A stretch of 64,000 bases of DNA from Alphaproteobacteria bacterium (lineage in GTDB: Bacteria > Pseudomonadota > Alphaproteobacteria > UBA8366 > Aestuariispiraceae): NCBI GenBank assembly GCA_030065235.1, contig JASJDC010000010.1:80313-144312 (forward strand), given 5' to 3'. The notes under the pieces were generated by a model. The model ran no database searches, had not been told where the DNA came from, and saw only the letters and a program-made list of their open reading frames with translations. Below are positions 59,265 through 64,000 of the stretch, in pieces; positions within the stretch are counted from its first letter, which is position 1; every line of letters starts with the position of its first letter. The position numbers and the translations under genes were made by a program.

Positions 59265-60252
59265 TGATCTGGTCGGTCTCGAAGCCGCGGTTGCGGGCCG
59301 ACGCGTCGGCTACGCAGACACTCGCATGTTCAGCTGCGCGTTTCAGCACCCAGTCGCGAGCCAGCCCATCCTCCGCCGCATAGATCGCATAAATTAGCGG
59401 TCCCAAGCTGCTGAGACCGGCGGCGACACCATCCTGCGCCTGTAGTTCCGATAGCAACGACCGCACCAAAACCGGTTGAGCGGCGAGTTCCGCCTGTTTG
59501 AAGCCGCGATGCTGGATCTTCGCCAGAGCCTTTTTCAGCGCCGGCAGGTCGGCCGCCGCCACCGCCGGGGCCACGCCGTGATAGACGCCGGCTAATACAT
59601 CAAACACGGCGTCCGGCGCGATCGGCGCGTTGCGGGCGAAAAACGCCGCCTCGTCAGAGACTGACGGCGCCGCCGCCTCTGGCAATAGAAGCAAGATTCG
59701 CCAGTGCGCCGGAAACCGAGCGCGGACCAGAAGCGGCGGCGACTCCCTGGGCGGCCCCGCGCTGGAGGGCGCGAACGATTCGCCTTCGCGCCAAGGATGG
59801 CCGCCATCGATGATGAACCCGCCCTCGAAGAAGCTATGGCTTCCGACGCCGGACGCCCCGCCGCGCCCGCTGATCGACCGCATCGCCTCTGGCTCCAGCC
59901 CGAGCGTTCCGATGCGGTCACAGGCGACGGCGATGGCCAAAAGCAGGCTGGTCTTCGAGCCCAGCCCGACATGCTGTGGCGGCGCGGCCTCGAGGGTCAG
60001 CCGAACGCCGCCTTGATCCGTTCGGCCCAACAGCCGCATCAGCAGGGCGTCGACATCGGCCCGGCCCCGCGCGTCCAGCCGGTCGAATCCGTCAAGCGCG
60101 TTCGTCCGAGCCCCCTCGGCGCGTACAACCGTCGGCAGGGCGTCGACCGCAAAGCCGGCGCCGCCAAACTTGCGGCCTGTCACCCCGGCCAGATCGATCA
60201 GGGTGACATGTACGCGGGGAAAGGCGCTGACGCGGATCACGCGTAACTCCAA
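59257..60252 (-). CDS. GHMP-type beta-ribofuranosylaminobenzene 5'-phosphate synthase-like protein
   Basis: This 331-residue protein looks like archaeal-type beta-RFAP synthase. The N-terminus reads RVSAFPRVHVTLIDLAGVTGRKFGGAGFAV, the GHMP loop HVGLGSKTSLLLAIAVA (about 114-130), then SGRGGASGVGSHSFFEGGFIIDGGH and a C-terminal GLSSLGPLIYAI. RFAP synthase condenses PRPP with 4-aminobenzoate in methanopterin synthesis and is found in bacteria with H4MPT-linked C1 metabolism. No other methanopterin genes are in this window, so the product could be a different pterin-like or nucleoside compound. Confidence 0.72.
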   Translation of the reverse strand: MELRVIRVSAFPRVHVTLIDLAGVTGRKFGGAGFAVDALPTVVRAEGARTNALDGFDRLDARGRADVDALLMRLLGRTDQGGVRLTLEAAPPQHVGLGSKTSLLLAIAVACDRIGTLGLEPEAMRSISGRGGASGVGSHSFFEGGFIIDGGHPWREGESFAPSSAGPPRESPPLLVRARFPAHWRILLLLPEAAAPSVSDEAAFFARNAPIAPDAVFDVLAGVYHGVAPAVAAADLPALKKALAKIQHRGFKQAELAAQPVLVRSLLSELQAQDGVAAGLSSLGPLIYAIYAAEDGLARDWVLKRAAEHASVCVADASARNRGFETDQING

Positions 60253-60704
60253 TATGCGGGTCTCCAGGGTGCGGGAAAGCCGAAACCCTACAACCGACGC
60301 AAAGGCCCTTCAAGGAATGCGGCGTTGCACGAAGAGCGGTAACAATCGACTCCCAAGGATCCGATTCATCTGCAACTTATTCATGTCGCCGATTGATGTC
60401 TCGACAGGATGTATAATCGATTCTGTAGAGATTGGTCTCGCGGCCAAAAAGGACCATACGGAAACGGTCTGGCCAATTCGACACCAATAGACCCAAAAGA
60501 ACTCTCCTTGTCCGCATCCCCATCGACGGGGGCCGGCGCCGGAGAGAGCGCATTGCCATTTGGGCGGCGGGGGTGCAGCCTTCTCGTGTTTCGAGCCGGT
60601 TTCGGAGTCTGTCGACGGCCCGCACCGACCGGGCGCGCCAGACTCCATGAACGGAAGCCAGGGGAAAACATGCCGATGTCGCACGGTCTGAACTGGGATT
60701 ATCG
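60253..60704. other. 452-bp divergent intergenic region
   Basis: No supported gene. It separates the GHMP gene (minus) from the pentose-pathway genes (plus). A TATAAT lies at 60412-60417, but only a poorly spaced TTGATG (60393-60398) precedes it. A 99-residue plus-strand frame (60409-60708) overlaps the next start by four bases, but its composition looks non-coding apart from a GGGGA-preceded short end, MPMSHGLNWDYR. Confidence 0.45.
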
Positions 60705-61844
60705 ATGATCGACCTGCCTTCCGACGGCGCCTATCTCGGCCGGGTTTGGACTCCGTCGGTTGACGGTCCCAGCGTCGCGGTTGTCCGCGACGGGGTCGTC
60801 TTCGACATCACCGCCCGCGCCGCGCCGACCGTGCGGGACGTCATTGAGATGGCGGATCCGCTGGCCTATGTTTTGGCGGCGCCGGGGGAAAAACTCGGTC
60901 CACTCTCAGACCTGGCCGCGACGCCGGCGGAGGATCTGTCGCGCCCCCATCTGTTGGCGCCCTGCGATCTTCAGGCGATCAAGGCCTGTGGCGTGACCTT
61001 CGCAGGCTCGATGGTGGAACGGGTGATCGAAGAGCGCGCGGCCGGCGATCCCGCCCAGGCCGAAGAAATCCGCCGCCGCGTCGGCGCCGCGATCGGCGAC
61101 AGTCTCCGTAACATCCGGCCCGGATCAGAGGAAGCGGCGGCCGCGAAATCCGCGCTGCAAGCGGAAGGGCTCTGGAGCCCCTATCTCGAGGTCGGCATCG
61201 GCCCGGACGCCGAGGTGTTCTCCAAGGCGCAGACCCTGTCCGCCGTCGGGCCCGGCGCGCGGGTCGGGCTGCACCCGATGTCCAAATGGAACAATCCAGA
61301 GCCCGAAATCGTCCTCGCCATCGCATCAACGGGCAAGATCGTCGGGGCGACGCTCGGCAACGACGTCAACCTGCGCGATGTCGAGGGACGCTCGGCGCTG
61401 CTCTTGTCGAAGGCGAAGGACAATAACGCATCCTGCGCGATCGGCCCGTTCATCCGCCTCTTTGACGCGGGATTCTCGATCGATGACGTGCGGCGCGCCG
61501 AAGTGACGCTGCGAGTTGAAGGCCCAGACGATTTCGTCCTAAACGGCTTGTCGTCCATGTCCGAGATCAGTCGCGATCCGGAGGATCTGGCGGCGCAGAC
61601 AATCGGACGGCACCATCAATATCCCGACGGGTTGATGCTGTTTCTGGGGACGCTCTTCGCCCCGACCGAAGATCGCAACGCGCCCGGCGAAGGTTTCACT
61701 CATCGGATCGGTGATGTCGTGACCATCGCTTCGGATGCGCTGGGCCAGCTTTGCAACACCGTCGATCTGTCGACGAACTGCCCGGAATGGACATTTGGAA
61801 CCCGCGCGCTGATGGCCAATCTCGCGGCGCGGCGGCTGATCTAA
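60705..61844 (+). CDS. 2-keto-3-deoxy-D-xylonate / L-arabinonate dehydratase (FAH superfamily)
   Basis: This 379-residue FAH-fold enzyme converts 2-keto-3-deoxy-pentonate to 2-oxoglutarate semialdehyde. Strong similarity to Caulobacter XylX, recalled by eye, covers CDLQAIKACGVTFAGSMVERVIEERA, LWSPYLEVGIGPDAEVFSK, SKWNNPEPEIVL, NDVNLRDVEGRSALLLSKAKDNNASCAIGPF and HHQYPDGLMLFLGTLFAPT. The following gene makes the next enzyme of the same pathway, which supports the call over fumarylacetoacetase. Earlier pathway genes (sugar dehydrogenase, pentonate dehydratase) are not in the window. Confidence 0.88.
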   Translation: MIDLPSDGAYLGRVWTPSVDGPSVAVVRDGVVFDITARAAPTVRDVIEMADPLAYVLAAPGEKLGPLSDLAATPAEDLSRPHLLAPCDLQAIKACGVTFAGSMVERVIEERAAGDPAQAEEIRRRVGAAIGDSLRNIRPGSEEAAAAKSALQAEGLWSPYLEVGIGPDAEVFSKAQTLSAVGPGARVGLHPMSKWNNPEPEIVLAIASTGKIVGATLGNDVNLRDVEGRSALLLSKAKDNNASCAIGPFIRLFDAGFSIDDVRRAEVTLRVEGPDDFVLNGLSSMSEISRDPEDLAAQTIGRHHQYPDGLMLFLGTLFAPTEDRNAPGEGFTHRIGDVVTIASDALGQLCNTVDLSTNCPEWTFGTRALMANLAARRLI

Positions 61845-61855
61845 AGGGGATGACG

Positions 61856-63361
<1,506 letters not shown>

Positions 63362-63560
63362 TCAGAGCCCACGCCGCCTTCCTGAAGAAAGCGCGCCTTG
63401 CGCGGCGGTCCGGGTTGGCCGTCCCGAAGCCAACAAAGCGCTCGGCAATAAACCTATTGTCACTGGGGCTTCTTTCGGTTGAGACTGTTGGCCAGGACCG
63501 GTGGCGCTAGGCGAAGACCGGGCGCGGCCGCCGCTTTTGCGGCTTCGAAGGGGATGGAGA
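63362..63560. other. intergenic region before the DUF47 gene
   Basis: About 200 bases without a supported gene. It must contain the promoter of the next gene. I see TTGTCAC near 63456 but no clear second half of a PHO box, so phosphate control is not demonstrated. Confidence 0.4.
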
Positions 63561-64000
63561 TGGTCGATATTTTGCCTTTCAAGAGAACCGGGCTGTTGAT
63601 CAGCGAGATCGACGATTTTTTCGACAAGGTGTCGGAAGCGGCTATGATCGTTCAGCGCACGGTCCTGCACTATCTCGACCATGGCGCGGATGAGGAACTC
63701 GCCAAGCGGGTCGAGCAGATCCGCGCCGTCGAAGACCGGGCGGACGAGGTGCGGCGCAACATCGCCAATGTGATGTATACCGAGATGCTGATGCCCGACA
63801 CGCGGGGCGACGTGTTGAGCCTGCTGCACCACGTTGACATCATATTGGACAATTGCGTTCATCTGGTTCTGGGACTGGCGATGGAGCGCCCGGAACTTCC
63901 CAACCTGCACCGCGACGGCTTTCGAAAAATGCTGGCCGAGGTCGACCAGGCGGTGCAGGTCATGGTGTCCGGCGCGCGGGCCTATTTCACCGAACCTCAG
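63561..64000 (+). CDS. PhoU-like DUF47 (TIGR00153) protein, 3' end cut by the window
   Basis: The frame from the ATG at 63561 stays open to the window end and gives at least 146 residues. The all-helical sequence has VDILPFKRTGLLISEIDDFFDKVSEA, VEDRADEVRRNIANVMYTEMLMPDTRGDV and LLHHVDIILDNC, which match the PhoU-like DUF47 family. These proteins are usually encoded beside a Pit-type phosphate transporter, which would be expected next to the right. AAGGGG lies six bases upstream of this ATG; an ATG six bases earlier is less well placed. Confidence 0.85.

Noticed and set aside
60409..60708. 99-codon frame overlapping the dehydratase start by four bases
   Set aside because: The overlap looks like coupling, but the product is low-complexity with no ribosome-binding site at its start. 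Only the last 12 codons have a plausible GGGGA, too little to call a leader peptide.
63362..63910. 182-codon minus-strand frame at the window end
   Set aside because: It is antisense to the DUF47 gene, whose plus-strand frame carries clear family sequence and a good ribosome-binding site.

Overview
The window is about 64 kb of GC-rich DNA from an alphaproteobacterium, probably a Rhodospirillales-type marine or soil heterotroph. The pointers are the protein families: ObgE-L27-L21 order, an ethylmalonyl-CoA-pathway hydratase, a TAXI-type TRAP transporter and class III cyclases with AAA/TPR tails. No rRNA and no CRISPR array were seen. One tRNA gene, one TPP riboswitch and several intrinsic terminators can be placed.

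Layout. (1) 1-10.7 kb, core and sugar-acid metabolism: asd, a TPR/glycosyltransferase-like protein, pdxY, a CoA-ester lyase with a mesaconyl-CoA hydratase, then a small sugar-phosphate operon (cupin glucose-6-phosphate isomerase, KDPG aldolase, shikimate-dehydrogenase-like protein, 2-hydroxyacid dehydrogenase). That operon ends in a frameshifted remnant that looks like an RpiR regulator. (2) 10.7-16.8 kb, thiamine salvage: a TPP riboswitch, thiM, thiD, an orphan TRAP-type binding protein, an ABC transporter of ThiXYZ type, and a tenA interrupted by an in-frame TAA. (3) 16.8-19.4 kb, housekeeping: obgE, rpmA and rplU on the minus strand with a clear promoter and terminator, then tRNA-Ser(CGA). 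(4) 19.4-43.3 kb, an accessory catabolic island beginning at the tRNA-Ser 3' end, where two degenerate copies of that end lie just downstream. It has three plus-strand operons: DUF35/thiolase-like/MaoC/acyl-CoA dehydrogenase/CoA-transferase/lyase; acyl-CoA dehydrogenase/triple-RidA/MaoC pair/acyl-CoA ligase/enoyl-CoA hydratase; and TAXI-TRAP importer/CurA-like/MmgE-PrpD. Minus-strand genes are an Old Yellow Enzyme, a nitronate monooxygenase, an IclR and a GntR regulator. The set looks like uptake and beta-oxidation-like or aldolytic breakdown of an unidentified carboxylic acid. (5) 43.5-55.5 kb, a type I secretion cassette: HlyB-like ABC exporter, HlyD-like adaptor, a small exported protein, a HlyC-type lysine acyltransferase and a 1024-residue protein built of 18-residue glycine/asparagine repeats, followed by a Crp-like regulator, a group II PLP decarboxylase and an unrecognised protein. 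(6) 55.4-64 kb: an adenylate-cyclase/AAA/TPR protein, an archaeal-looking pair (small P-loop kinase and beta-RFAP-synthase-like GHMP protein), the last two enzymes of oxidative pentose degradation, and the start of a PhoU-like DUF47 gene cut by the window end.

The best candidate for an undescribed system is the acylated RTX-like cassette in (5). It has the full HlyB/HlyD/HlyC set, but its substrate is an almost pure asymmetric beta-roll with no visible pore-forming domain. The island in (4) is the second candidate because it combines a Ltp2-like retro-aldolase module, a covalent triple RidA and a double alpha/beta-hydrolase without classical nucleophiles. All function calls rest on motif and family recognition by eye; no database search was possible.
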